DNA of 64,000 nt from Oncomelania hupensis (GCA_036898135.1 CM072516.1:18058876-18122875); one strand, 5' to 3'; shown: positions 35,065-47,032, counted from the first letter of the stretch. Numbers and translations: made by a program. The notes: generated by a model not told the origin, from the sequence alone.

Positions 35065-37120
35065 CTATCAGACCTATGACTGAATTCTTTAAGAAGAAAC
35101 CCCAACAGTGTCTGATACTCCGTGTGCACATATCTCTGACACCATGTGCACCTCACCCCTGGGTTTCACGATAACAAACAGCAGTAAGTCAACAGACATT
35201 TAGCAAGTCAGACTGAGCTGTGGACAATAGGGTGGGTTTCCTGTGACAGCCATCTATGGATCTTCCACTGCGAATGTCAACTGGTTGCCCGAGAGAGAGC
35301 GAGAGAGAGGGGTGGGGAGGGAGAGAGAGAAAGAGAAATAGAGAGACAGACAGCAAGAGAGAAGAGGTTGGAAATAAGAAAGTGTGGTCTGAGGGAGGTA
35401 GAAAGGCAGGTGGTGCATGGTTTCAACTCTAGGGGAAAGGTCACAATCACGCCAATAGTGTAAATGGGGCGTACTTTGCATAATTTGCACCGAGTTTTAG
35501 AGACATACTGTCACGTGGGGTTTATGGGCTCTGCACAATGGAATTATGGACCCTCACGTTTATTCGGTGGGAACTGCTAGTAAGTCACCCTATGAATTAC
35601 TTTAATAAATTTATTTGTTTAGCTCGTTCTGTGTTAAGGTTGGGGTACAGAAATAGATAGAAAAATGGTAAAAGATACTGTCACACTAGCTTTCACACGG
35701 CTATGAATCATATGTAGTCCAGCCACTTGATAACAGTTAAAATCACACATTTATTTCTTCTACTCTATACAAGATTCTCTAAGTACTAATCTAACTTAAA
35801 AAGTCTCTTTCAATGCTAATAGTTCGATCGCTGATAGTCTAGGCAGCTGTTATATCTTCCTCGGGCACTTGCTATAATATTTCATGTAGATTTGGACTAC
35901 TGTGGTCCGTTTTACAGTTTCTGAAGAGTTGGACTACTGTGGTCCTGTTATGATCAGTTTAAGTGCACCTTCGCCTTATGCACTTAACTTTCTGATGGTG
36001 CGGTCGAAGTCCTTCTGTGAGGTAGCTTCTGGTACACCTTTGTCGTTGTGTAGTTGGGTTCCCTTGCCACGCTGTGGGGTCTGACAGGGTGTTTCTCAAG
36101 GTAGCTCCTTCCGTCTTGTGCGGTAGAGTCTCCTCAACCAACTAGTCGTTTCTGTGGAGTGGGGTGCACAGGATAGCTCGGGATAGCTCGCCTGCTCGTC
36201 TGTAATATAAGAGACGAAATTCTGCACAACCCTGAATAATCGGTTTGTGCAGAGCGTCTCACTGAAAGCCAAGTAGCCCTCAGTGATAGCTCCACATCTC
36301 TATACATAAGCGACGAACATTCTGCTACTTCCGGGTTCCACTGGAATCTCACTCTAAATTCCTATACATACATAAATATAAATCGTGTCTAACTATACAC
36401 ATACAGAATTAATAATAATATAAACATTCAGTGGTACAGCCACTGGTCTGCAAACATACATATAAGTTAAACAGCAGTGGTTCCGTACGGGATACAACAT
36501 GGCGGCGCAACCGGTCGTGTTTCGCCTCGTGGTAGGCTCTTCCACGTGGTCCCGCAAATTCGGATTAACAATTCACATTTATGCATAGCAAATTCCACAA
36601 ACATAATTTCAACAATAATATAAATATATCACGATGAAACAGAAGGGTGTTCATTTACCTGTTTGACAAGTTCAGGCCCGTGTGACTTGAGAGAATTCTA
36701 AGATTTCACAGTCCTGCTTCCTGGTCTATGAGTGAAGATAGTTCTCTGCTAGCTAAGTAGATGTTACTTCTTCCTCGTCTCACACACGACTGATTCAAAC
36801 TGTGTTAAGATCTGACACAGTCAGAACTGCTCTACCCACTGAGCCTGCTCTGATTGGTTAAAACGGTCCGATTCAAAGCTCAAGTGCTGACTCACTGCGC
36901 TAGCGTGGGTCGGGCTCGCGGTGTGTGGTCTGCTGTGTAATTTACTTGCTGCTGTGTAATAGTCTAACTTCTCTACTGTTACAAAGACTACACATGGCTA
37001 AATAGTCAACAAGCAGAGTTAAAACTAGCCAATTCATGACACATACGGAGCGTACTTCTTCTTCTTCTTCTTTCAATTCTTTCATTATATAGAATTCATT
37101 GGTTTCGGTTATGATATTGA

Positions 37121-37121
<1 letters not shown>
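35065..37121. other. No gene; possible unclassified repeat
   Basis: TTGGACTACTGTGGTCC occurs twice, at about 35,891 and 35,929. No protein domain is recognised. The region around 36,490-36,560 is GC-richer than its surroundings. Confidence 0.4.
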
Positions 37122-37193
<72 letters not shown>

Positions 37194-37312
37194 GTTGTTG
37201 TTGTTGGTAGTAGTAACAGCAGCAGCAGTAGTAGTAGTAGTAGTAGTGGAGGTAGTAGTAGTAGATGTTGTTGTTGTTGTAGTAATAGTAGTAGTAGTAG
37301 TAGTAGTAAAAA
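37122..37312. repeat. (ATT)n-(GTT)n-(GTA)n compound microsatellite
   Basis: About 23 ATT units pass into GTT, GCA and GTA triplets. Long Leu/Val/Ile frames here are artefacts. Confidence 0.97.
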
Positions 37313-37702
37313 ACTAGTTGCGTTAACCACTGCGCACATTTCTGCGAAGACTAGTGCACAACAATAATATATATAACAGCTGATAGCACTTTCAGGACTT
37401 CTAAATGCGTGTTTAGAAAGAGCTGAACCCAGTGAAGTTGAACTTTGAGATAATGGAAATCCGATGTCACGGGAAGCTGGCCATTAAAACTGGTAATTCC
37501 TCGTACGTCTGGAAATGCAAAACTCACCTATTTATTTAATAAACATAGCGTAAGAATGTCGAATGCATACACAATTGTACCACATTTTATTTTTTTAAAA
37601 ACAACAAAACTCCGTAAATTTAAGAAACGCAACATTTCATATAACTATATTTAAAAAATGTACAATCTCCGCAAGCCCGGTCGGTCTATAAGCAAACACT
37701 AG

Positions 37703-37867
37703 GAAAGATTCCTCCAAATCATTTTTAAGTATGAAGATTTGTCTCCTACTGTGTCCCTATCTCTTTTTAGAAATGAAAATGTCCACGAAATCAAAGAGAA
37801 AATCGTGTATGAAGATTTACTTAAGGCGTTCGAACTTCTTAAGGGCGCAAAGAGACAAAAGCTGTGA
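37703..37867 (+). CDS. Short coding-like segment, unknown
   Basis: An open frame between a TAG at 37,700 and a TGA at 37,865 reads FLQIIFKYEDLSPTVSLSLF, then RNENVHEIKEKIVYEDLLKA and FELLKGAKRQKL. The charged, helix-like second half looks more like real protein than neighbouring frames. TATCTCTTTTTAG at about 37,765-37,777 could be an acceptor for a terminal exon. There is no start codon in this frame and no family is recognised. Confidence 0.2.
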   Translation, partial: ERFLQIIFKYEDLSPTVSLSLFRNENVHEIKEKIVYEDLLKAFELLKGAKRQKL

Positions 37868-39837
37868 TAACACCTCCATGTCAAGTGCCTTTAAACTTTC
37901 AAGACCATTTTCATTTTCGACGGAGGTAAAGTAGCTGTCCTGTAACGTCATTTACCTGTTAAAGAGGGTGCGCTACAACCATATCACGAATTGTTCAGAG
38001 ACAGAGAGAGTATGACCAATCTAGAAAGACAAACACCCGATTAAAATTCGTGAGACTCCCGATGGGGCTAATCCATGGAGGCAGAGTAGCTTACGACTAC
38101 TGGCTGATAAAAGGCTTAGGCTACTTCAATGGTTTTAGAAGACAAAACAGACGACTGAAATTTCAAACAATTCCAAAACTAAAAACAAACCAAGTTCAAA
38201 ATCAAAATGTGAAAGAGGGGAAGATTGAATAACACTGATAAAATTTAAAATTCTGCCATTCCTTCAATTTAAAAAGAAGCAAACAGTCAAAGTGAATTAC
38301 TCTAATATCTACTATATATCTGATATAAAGTCAAAATTAATGTTTGATCCAAGTATGACTGTCATAACCACTAAACAACTGACTTAACTTCACCGGCCAC
38401 GCTTTAACCGACAATAGACATCAAATTTAAATTTGCAGGCAAAAGGTTTTCTCTTACCTCGATGTAGTATACAGGTTTTTACATTCGTGGCTTCCTGTTT
38501 AGAATCAGATACTTTATTGCCAAGTTAAATACAATGCACAATGAGTACATTTTACCGTGAATCACATGCACAACATTTAATTTATCACAGTCACCCAGTC
38601 CTTCCTTTGAACGAGCGTGTCTGATTGAAAACTATTAAAATTTTCTCATGTCTTTCACACTAGTAGTAGTAGGAGAAGGTTGAGATGGTGGAGGAGTTCC
38701 CATTGTCACACAATGCATCCTCATATCACCCCAACTCCACCCGACCTTTCCAGCTTATAATGTAACAGGAATATTAATATAATTATTGAGAATTACTGGC
38801 TGGCTATAGTATAATGTATAATGTAGACAAATAGCAGTAAAGAGGGAACAGCCGAGTGTGATTACAGAAAAAGCAGAAAGAGACCGCAGAAGTAGAAAAA
38901 AATAAATAAAAACACTAGATCTGTACATTGCATCATCTTTCGATTTTTTTCTCCAATACCTTAAACCTGTTTAATTATTAAAAATCAAATTAATAAAACT
39001 CTCAACGAAAGGTGCGGCAAATCATTAATCAGACCATCTTCTATTGACCTCTCACACCTGGAAAGGTTTGTTTGGTGAATCGATGACCTTGTACACAGAA
39101 ACCGAATGCAGTATACGCATAGAGAGTGTATAGCTGAAAGTATAACTGTACACAACCTTTGGTAGACGGACCTCCACTCACCAGGGAATGTTTACTCAAA
39201 CAGTCATGCTGACAGCATTGGAAGAGAGGTTTGAAAAGGCGGGTTCCGGGCCTGAATGACACCGAGCAAAAGGCGCTACTCAGAATGGAAAAATATTAAT
39301 TAAAATAAAATAGTCGGTCTGAAAAGGACTGAATGATTATTTCTACCCTTACCGTTAACGTTGTATTCGGCAGTCAAGACGTACAATGAATGAATAACTA
39401 AGTAATGCAGAACTGAAAAGGATTTCCGAAAAGCCCTTGACGTTTCCGGTGGTGAGTTATGCCAGTCTCAAGAAAATCGGATCCATCACACAAAGGGTGT
39501 GCAACAATGCTGTTTTGTTGTCTCCATGCATTAAAACGTGTTCAACCAAGGGACCATACTTCTTTTTCTTCCTCGTTTTCTTTTAAAACATCACACTCCC
39601 ATAGTACTGCAAACAGAGAAAGCCTCGGTCAATATCAAAATAAATAAATTAGTGACCAATCCAACAAATGTATAGTCAGTTATATGATCAAAATGCATTT
39701 TAGTTAATACGAAATTAACCTAAGTTGTAGACTTGTAATCTTATTGGTCGGACTGTTTTTCCTTACTGTAGGTAATGTAGATGTTTAAAATGTTCACGCG
39801 ATAAAAAAATTTCCGGTGCAAAAAGTAAATTTCCTTG
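37868..39837. other. No recognisable gene
   Basis: AT-rich unique-looking sequence. Confidence 0.5.
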
Positions 39838-39851
39838 TAGGTGGTGAGTTA

Positions 39852-40426
39852 CATTACATTACATTATTGTTGCTTTAGGTCCAGCGGACTCTTCCGAGCC
39901 AAATCAGGAACGGACAACCCCCAATCCGCATAAAAGATCTGCCGAAACAACCCTAGTGGTAAAACTAAATGCTCTCCACCAGCCAGTCACTTTACAATAA
40001 AGACATCCCACGCAGGGGACGGCTGAGGCTTCATCCCAACTTATCGAACCCCTGTTTACAAAAACAAAATAGAATACAAACATCATTATAAATTATCAAC
40101 AAAACACATACATATAAAATGCCTACATTGCTAAATAATAACATCATAGGAAGCCCTAGTGACTACCTGGCAGAAAGCGTCCAATATGCCCAAGCTGATC
40201 CAACAGACCTCATACACAAATAAGGAGTCTTGTCCCGGAAGAGTTTTCAAGAAAAAATGTAGGAGACTCGTCTAGCGAAGAAGACAATAGTATAGCAGAT
40301 TGATAGAACAGAGCAGGAATGAGAAAGAGCAAATGAGAAAGACAGCGACAGTGAGAATTTAAAGCACTAAATTTCCAGAAAGTGGGGATATTATTTATAC
40401 TGAAACCCCCGGCACCCCAACGGGGG
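39852..40426 (-). mobile_element. (AATGT)-tail retroposon, full copy with 14-bp duplication (copy C)
   Basis: A 575-bp copy nearly identical to copy B. A perfect 14-bp direct repeat TAGGTGGTGAGTTA flanks it (39,838-39,851 and 40,427-40,440). Same ends: (AATGT)n tail on the low-coordinate side and a GC-rich 5' end next to 40,426. The similarity to B and the intact duplication point to recent movement. Confidence 0.92.
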
Positions 40427-40440
40427 TAGGTGGTGAGTTA

Positions 40441-41050
40441 AAGATCAGTTGCGGTTCCCGCGCCAAATAATATACAGGACAGAATACTTTCACGCCGACA
40501 TTCATTCTGCCCATAAAGACCAATGAAAGACCAAATAAAAACATTTCTACTTCTCCATTGTGCACTAGTCAAAACACTGGATTGGACACCTCGAATATAA
40601 TGCAGGTGCCACGGGACATGTCAGTCTCTTTCCAATATTTCTTGCCTTTCTTCGAGATCGCAGCAAGCTCCGTGAACACTTTAATATTTAATCACCCCGC
40701 CCTCTTAAAACTTTAACCTGCTTTCTTTCGCAATCACATCTGGTGATCAATGTTACAGAAGAAACGGTGTAATCAATTATTGACTTGTTAAATATGAAAA
40801 TATTGACTACACGTATCTCCCACGCCTATCACTATCATGTAACTATTAAGTTTATTCTGCGAAGCTACGTACATGTGGGAATAGTGACCTCTGTGTGTGC
40901 GTCTGTGTTTGTGTGTATCTGTGTGTTTCTGTGTTATCCGTAATTGTGTAAGTGTGTGTTACTCATTTATTGTCTATTGTTCACCTAAGTTGTTTAAAAC
41001 GTTTAAAACATTGACTAGTGATCTCATGAAAGTCAACTCATCGATGAAAA

Positions 41051-41052
<2 letters not shown>
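40441..41052. other. No recognisable gene
   Basis: Contains a TGTG-rich patch at 40,890-40,960. Confidence 0.5.
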
Positions 41053-41138
<86 letters not shown>

Positions 41139-41139
41139 T
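41053..41139. repeat. (GA)n microsatellite
   Basis: About 43 GA units with one AAAG interruption near 41,123. Confidence 0.97.
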
Positions 41140-42035
41140 TTATTATAAATTTTATATATTTCATTGTTTGCTTCTTGCTGGCTGGGAAGTAATGGTGGGG
41201 ATTGAAGTGGTGGACAGGGAATGTCTCAACAAGCCTCTACGCTTGTTTGAATATAGAAATATTGTAAAATAACGCAATTATATCAAATGAACAAATGCAA
41301 CACAGGTTTTCACATGTATTTCTACCGTGTACGCCAATACAGTTCGGCGTTACTCCCATAACATTCGGGTGCCGTTAGGTCTGCACTAAAATTGTACCCG
41401 TACCCGCAGTTTGAGTTCGGGGTGGGTCAAGTTGTCAACAGTTGTGACCGAGTGTTCTTCGGTTGTTCATGACCTAGTACAATTAACTGCTTTGCGAAGT
41501 GAGAATACGGTCCTCGAAGTACCTCTTCGTATCACGCTGCGTCCACTCAAAGCCTTTCGACCTTCTCTTTACAAAACATTGTAGCACTTGACAAAAGTAT
41601 AAAAGAGTTCGCAAACGGCCAAGCTACTCGCCACTCACAGACACACACTCGTTCAACGCACACACTTCTTTCTATGTATTACAGCTGACTTAGGATATAC
41701 TCATCGTTTGACAAATAAGCCAGTTTGGAGCTTTGCCAAACACAAGTTCAAACGTAAGACAGTTAAATAGCTTAGAATAACTTACAATACATTGACATTT
41801 ACAAAATGTACTCAAAATAAATAAACAAAGAAACAAGTAAACAATAAATAAATATCAAGAAAAAAAACACGTAAAAATACAAAATACATCTTTGTAGAAT
41901 TAATCAATGAAACATATCATTATTGGTGGGTGTAGACGTCAAACTTTACTGTTCATTCATTCATTAGTGGTTGTACCGCTGCATAGATGAATGAATGAGT
42001 GATCATTAACTTTATTAAGCGCATGTTTTTTTTGC
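41140..42035. other. No gene; SINE-3 tail scrap at 41,924-41,952
   Basis: GGTGGGTGTAGACGTCAAAC matches the 3' end of SINE family 3 (GGTGGGTGTAGACGTTAAAC in copy 3b). It is followed by ATTC repeats. Confidence 0.5.
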
Positions 42036-42354
42036 TGCAGTTTATTATTCCTTTTTATCGGGAAACTCTGGGCCGCCTCCCCCGGCCGGAGAAGGCGTAG
42101 TCGCAGCCAGTGGCGCGCCCAAACCCTACCTACCTAACATTATTTGTGATTTTTTTGAAATTTTTTGCTGAGGGAGCAAACCGGAGTACCCGGAGAAAAC
42201 CCCCGAGACGTTGTCCGAGTCGAAAGTAAATAATATTCGGAGAAACATAACGCCCAGGTGCTGGCTCGAACACACACCTGTCAGGCACCAATGCCATTGG
42301 TTTCTGGCTTGTGGACAAGGCAAGTTAGTCCCGCCTTTAGCCCACTTGGCCACA
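42036..42354 (-). mobile_element. SINE family 6, tRNA-derived (copy 6b)
   Basis: A full-length match to copy 6a, with a tRNA-like head, GGGTTTTCTCCGGGTACTCC core and the same 3' part. Small indels separate them, including an added CAATGC in the head. The B box is altered (GTTCGAGCC), so this copy is probably not transcribed. Confidence 0.86.
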
Positions 42355-42824
42355 ACGCTCGCTGTGATACATTATTTGCACACAGCAAGGCGTGTTCACT
42401 GCGATTATACTACCAAACTCAAGGTCAAGTGCACGAACCTGGGTTACAGCGGTTTGTGCCCAATAAAATCAGCTGCACAGACAACATTGCATGGGCCAGA
42501 CCCACGCAATGGAGTGTGAAATTAAACTTGAAACAAACTGGGAACAAACTCCGCACAACCCTTGAAAACAATACCACTCTTCTTTCTTCGCATGGGAAAA
42601 GCAGCAGCGATATATTTAAAAGTCCGCGGTTGCGTGTCCAAAACATCACGACCTGTCTTGCGTGAAGTAACTAAGCGTTGGGGTTAATGAGTGTAGTAAT
42701 CCATTCATAAAATCTGGCTTGTACTTCCAGGGTAAGTACTATTTCCAATGATCCGCAGCCAAACATGTATCAGGGATAAGCTAGGTTGAGTAATTCACAA
42801 AGTCCGCTGTATAAAAACTGTTAA
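42355..42824. other. No recognisable gene
   Basis: Unique-looking sequence between SINE-6b and the CAGTG-end element. Confidence 0.5.
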
Positions 42825-42830
42825 CGCCTT

Positions 42831-43367
42831 CAGTGATGTCCCGAGGCCTCGGACATCGGTCATGGTCCGATTCGTTTGGAAAATGACCGAATGCAAACAC
42901 CTGTGTCCCGTCAAATGTCCGATTCTATTGCGAAATTAGCGGTCATTGTCCGATAGTATTATGACTAGAGCGGTCACTGCAAGAAACATCTGGACAAACT
43001 GGAGTGTCAAAGCCGTTAAAACGAGTTTGAATAGTGGACAATGCTAGACTATTATCACTCTTTAGTACATTCCGTCGAACAACAAAAGGGCCGCAACTCT
43101 CGACACTTTTGAAAGGGAAATAACCGACACCATACTTCCTCTGCAACGATCTTACTACGCTCAAAATGCCGCCAAAGAAAAAGCTTTGTGTTGCTAAAGG
43201 GCAGTCTGTTTTGAGCTCGTTTTTGAAGAAAAAAGAAGCACCATTAATCGGTTCGCTTCACAATCTGAATGTCCTATTGCTTTTATGTAGTCAGGACATG
43301 ATGTCCGATTAATTTTATGATTTAGGACATTTTGTCCTATTGCCCTCTAATCCTAGGAACACCACTG
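42831..43367. mobile_element. CAGTG-end DNA transposon, 537 bp, 6-bp duplication (copy B)
   Basis: The left end is CAGTGATGTCCCGAGG; the right end on the complement is CAGTGGTGTTCCTAGG. CGCCTT flanks both sides (42,825-42,830 and 43,368-43,373). Both ends are rich in GTCCGAT/GGACAT motifs, and FFAGs of this kind (GTCC, GGCC) also occur near the ends of copy A. The middle differs from copy A, but the plan is the same: left end, short promoter-like part, MPPKKK frame, right end. This suggests two related non-autonomous families. Confidence 0.82.
43166..43312 (+). CDS. Transposase N-terminus remnant, 48 codons
   Basis: The frame starts MPPKKKLCVAKGQSVLSSFL, then KKKEAP, before running into terminal-repeat sequence and stopping at TAA (43,310-43,312). 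The KGQSVLSSFL segment resembles the short motif (Q-x-x-L-x-x-F) seen at the start of several hAT/ZMYM-like transposases and of PCNA-binding peptides. Only the N-terminus is present, so it cannot catalyse transposition. Whether it is translated is unknown. Confidence 0.4.
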   Translation: MPPKKKLCVAKGQSVLSSFLKKKEAPLIGSLHNLNVLLLLCSQDMMSD

Positions 43368-43629
43368 CGCCTTCGGAGAGCTCATTCTGATTTCTCTTTC
43401 ACAGCATGTACACCATTCATATACTCCTTCCCCTAATTGTTAAACAATGCGATCAAAATTACGACAGGTTCTCGTATGCATTTTTTTTTTTAAATCCCTT
43501 TCTGACTGAGAACATGTTTTAATCCGACAGACTATTTAACTTTTAAGGTGCTTGTGCGGTACTAAATCTATCTAGATACAAACCATTAAGCACTCACACA
43601 CAACACCATTACTGCAAGTATAAGAATTC

Positions 43630-43850
43630 CTACATTGGTAGAGCGTTCGCCTGGCACACCGATGACCCAGGTTCGAATCCCGTGGTGGGCGATATAAAAT
43701 GTGGCCATTTTTACTGTCCATTTTAGCAGTATGATTGCTTTGGTGGTTCAGTGTTGATTCAGGTCCCTACCCCTCTTTCCCTGGGATGGTTATCCCCGTC
43801 TGCCATATTGCCAATGGTGGGTGTAGACGTTAAACCTCAATGTTAAAGTC
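43630..43850 (+). mobile_element. SINE family 3, 5'-trimmed head (copy 3b)
   Basis: It starts inside the tRNA-like head (TTGGTAGAGCGTTCGCC), has B box GGTTCGAATCC, and shares the body of copy 3a. The 3' end GGGTGTAGACGTTAAAC is followed by CTCAATGTTAAAGTC. Confidence 0.86.
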
Positions 43851-44408
43851 CATTAATCTCAGACTAACACGGGAATAAAGTACGTTCAACGACTCCATCA
43901 TTTGCCTTTTGAAGTGTCTACCCCAATCCCTTTCAAGCATAAAAGCCCAGCTCAGTAGGATTCTGTCGGCACGTGCCAGTAGACCGGTGGCTAAACACAG
44001 ACCACAAAAGCCACCCCGGATAGATGGGCAATGGATAAAAACGCTTTCACGTACCCAACGCCAGAAGGACCATACAAAAAAGAGGACAGACAACGTTTAA
44101 GACGCTTTACGTGCAACGGGGCGCCATCTCTAGTACGCTTTCTATTCGTTTCACCATCCATTGACATTTCAATGTACGTTGTTGGTTTTTATTTAGATTT
44201 TAATTCATCCCATCTTTTTTTTTTGTTGAACCTACTGAATCTTTGTTGGCTGTCAATTTTTAAAAAAAAAGAAGCTTATTTTATGCAGAGAACAAGCGCC
44301 TAGGTTGACCCACCATGCAAATTACACAAATGCTTTTATTTTGCTTTGTTATTAACAATTCCATCGCTTTACATTGATAATATTTTCTCTTTGCACCCAC
44401 CCCCCCAA
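43851..44408. other. No recognisable gene
   Basis: Unique-looking sequence. Confidence 0.5.
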
Positions 44409-44450
<42 letters not shown>

Positions 44451-44452
44451 CT
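44409..44452. repeat. (AAC)n microsatellite
   Basis: About 14 AAC units. This is the same unit as the SINE-1 tail, but no SINE body adjoins. Confidence 0.95.
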
Positions 44453-45549
44453 AGGTGTCCCTGCCTAACGCGAAAAATGTAATTGAAAATATGTGTAGGG
44501 TCACCAGAAATGTTGAAATTACATCGTCAGTTACGCAACAATATAACCACTATTAATTTGATTTTATTACTGAGCGTCACAAACGCCCATCTGTGGATAA
44601 AAATATGCATTGTGTACAAACACCCCACTATATCACATACTATGAGTGTTTGTGTTCATTTATAATTTGTGTATGCTCGTCTGCGCTGCGCGTGTCTGTA
44701 GTGTATGTAAACAGATTCAAGCATGTCAAAACGACACTGTGCTTCTAAAAACCTTAACAACATTTAAAATTAAAGGAACAGTTTGCAGAAGGATTTTGCA
44801 AGTGCAAAGAAAACAGAGCGACGCGACCAGTCTGGCCTGAACACACTGAGGCGAGCGCACTTAAATCTTTCAGCGATTTTTAGACTTGTGAAAGGGATGC
44901 ATATGTTCTGTAGTCTACTACGGCTAGACGGTCTGGTAGATGTAGGTGTGTGTGTGTGTGTGTGCGTGTAGGTGTGTGTGGGCATGTGTGTGTGTTTGAG
45001 AGGGAGAGAGAGATGGAAGGAGAAGAAGAAAAAGAAGAACAACAACTTCTTCTATTCATTACTCTGTCCTAGTGAACACGTGCATACACACACGCGCTTC
45101 ACGCACTATTACATCAGTGCAATTAAAAAAAAAAACATGTGCAAGGGGGTGAGAGAGAGACAGACAAAGGCAGACAGACAGACAAAGACAGAGAGACAGA
45201 CAGACACAGAGAGCGACAGAATACAGACAAAGACAACACGCACGCACACACACACACGCACATACAAACGGGGGAGAGGGGTGGGGAGATTTGTCATCCT
45301 ATCTTCTCGACAACTACATACAATAAAAATTAATAAGCATCTGATGAACATCCCTACAATCTCCACTGTCCTTGTTCAGAGTTTACTAACTCGTTGCAAC
45401 CTTGTCGTGTTTTTGTGTGGGGCGTACTCAGCAGCTGTTGCTTTAAAACGGGAATAAATGACTAGAATGGTGCGATCACAACTGTGACGTGCAACGTCTG
45501 CACAGCTTACTGAGTCCTGGTGGTTGTGGTGGAGTTGTGGTGGTGAGTT
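44453..45549. other. No gene; GT and GACA low complexity
   Basis: (GT)n at 44,947-44,996, GA/GAA at 45,000-45,045, GACA repeats at 45,150-45,235 and CA at 45,240-45,265. Confidence 0.6.
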
Positions 45550-45562
45550 GCTGGTGTCTATT

Positions 45563-45618
45563 ATTATTGGGTAAATTAACGTCCCCGGACACATAAAGCG
45601 TATGGGGGACACCTTGAT
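45563..45618 (-). mobile_element. Tiny retroposed fragment with 13-bp duplication
   Basis: A 56-bp insertion lies between perfect direct repeats GCTGGTGTCTATT (45,550-45,562 and 45,619-45,631). On the minus strand it contains GTCCCCCATACGC, ATGTGTCCGGGGAC and GTTAAT. GTCCCC and GGGGAC can pair as a hairpin. A related 59-bp insertion is at 61,522-61,580. Both look like 5'-truncated 3' ends of one SINE or LINE. Confidence 0.82.
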
Positions 45619-45737
45619 GCTGGTGTCTATTTGTAGGTGGGTGGACTATATAGGGCACCAAATGCTATAGATTTTCTCACTTTATCTGATTGTGTGTAAT
45701 TCAGCGTAAGATGTAGGACATGTAATAGCAATAGTAA

Positions 45738-45741
45738 TAGT

Positions 45742-45816
<75 letters not shown>

Positions 45817-46060
45817 TATTATTATTATTATTATTATTATTAATATTATTATTATTAAAAAATATTAGAAGAAGAAGAAGAAGAAGAAGAAGAAGAAGAA
45901 GAAGAAGAAGAAGAAGAAGAAGAAGAAGAAGAAGAAGAAGAAGAAGAAGAAGAAGAAGAATTATTATTATTATTAAAAAATATTAGTAGAAGAAGAAGAA
46001 GAAGAAGAAGAAGAAGAAGAAGAAGAAGAAGAAGAAGAAGAAGAAGAAGAAGAAGAAGAA
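45738..46060. repeat. (AAT)n/(ATT)n palindrome joined to two long (GAA)n tracts
   Basis: About 27 AAT units face about 13 ATT units, making a hairpin. They are followed by AAAAAATATTA and about 31 GAA units (45,868-45,960), then again ATT units, AAAAAATATTA and about 24 GAA units (45,987-46,060). The [ATT-A6TATTA-GAA] block is itself duplicated. Confidence 0.96.
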
Positions 46061-46127
46061 ATGCAGTGTGCAGCTTTCAGCTCCTCGCTGGTTGTTGTGA
46101 TAGTGATTTCGGGTTTATTAGATTAAC

Positions 46128-47032
46128 TTATCCTATCCTATGCCTATCATATCCTGTAACTCGAAAGTCGTTTGGGCACCACAGATGATCGTTTAACCAG
46201 CATACTCCATCTTTCTCTGTCCTCAGCAACTTCCATGGCTTCTCTCAGTGTTACGCCAGTCCATTCTTGAATGTTGTCCTCCCACCTCTTTTTCGGTCTC
46301 CCTCTTCTTCTTCCTCCTTGCACCGTGCCTTGCAGGATGGTCTTTACAAGGCCTGATGCCTTGCTGACGTTAACATGTCGTCGGAGTTTCCATTTCTTTA
46401 CCACTGTGAGCATGTCATCGTGTTGTTCAATGGCATGTGCGATGGTCTGTCGGACATCGTCGTTGGTGATGTGCTGGGTATAGGAAATGCCCAGAAGTCT
46501 TCTGTAGCACCTCATCTTCATGCTTTGTATTCTACGTTGTGGGTCTCCTGTGATGGTATGTGTTTCACAAGAGTACAGGAAGATGGAGATGGCAAGGGAG
46601 CGCAGCAACCTTACCTTGGAGCGTAGACTAATGGTCCTGTCTTTCCAAATGGTTTTCAACCTTGTCAGATCTGTAGTTGTTTATGCTATCTTGGAGTGGA
46701 CTTACTGTCGGGATCCATTGTCCGATACAATTGCTTCTAAATATTTGAAGCTGTGCACCGTGTTGAGGGATTGTCTTTAGACTTTGATGTTCGTGTTGAT
46801 TCAATTAGTGTTGTTAGTCATCATTTTGGTCTTCTCTGCACTTATTTCCATTCCAAAGTCTCTGGATGTGGTGTCAAGCTTCTGTACCAGCTGTTCACGT
46901 TCTTGTTCCTTACCAGCTAATCCATCAATGTCATCCGCAAAACGGAGGAAGGAGATTGCTCTACCTGACTGTGCCTTCATGATCTTGCAAGGGCATCTGA
47001 CATGATGCGCTCCAGAAATATATTGAAGAGTG
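46128..47032 (-). pseudogene. 5'-truncated RTE-like LINE with part of RT (copy R3)
   Basis: The minus strand gives an RT fragment with the catalytic FADDIDGLAG motif and GMEISAEKTKMM (about 47,000-46,800). A frame-disrupted stretch follows, then the C-terminal region KTIWKDRTISLRSKVRLLRS, YRRLLGISYTQHITNDDVRQ and GRPKKRWEDN (46,659-46,147). A GGATA-like, partly degraded tail lies at 46,128-46,156. Frame breaks and truncation at 47,032 make it inactive. It is more diverged than R1, R4 and R6, so an older copy. Confidence 0.88.

Noticed and set aside
35065..37121. An LTR retrotransposon in this gap
   Set aside because: No TG...CA pair with a duplication could be matched and no gag-pol motif is visible.
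37099..37339. Leu/Val-rich frames of 72-76 codons
   Set aside because: They are translation of the ATT/GTT/GTA compound microsatellite.
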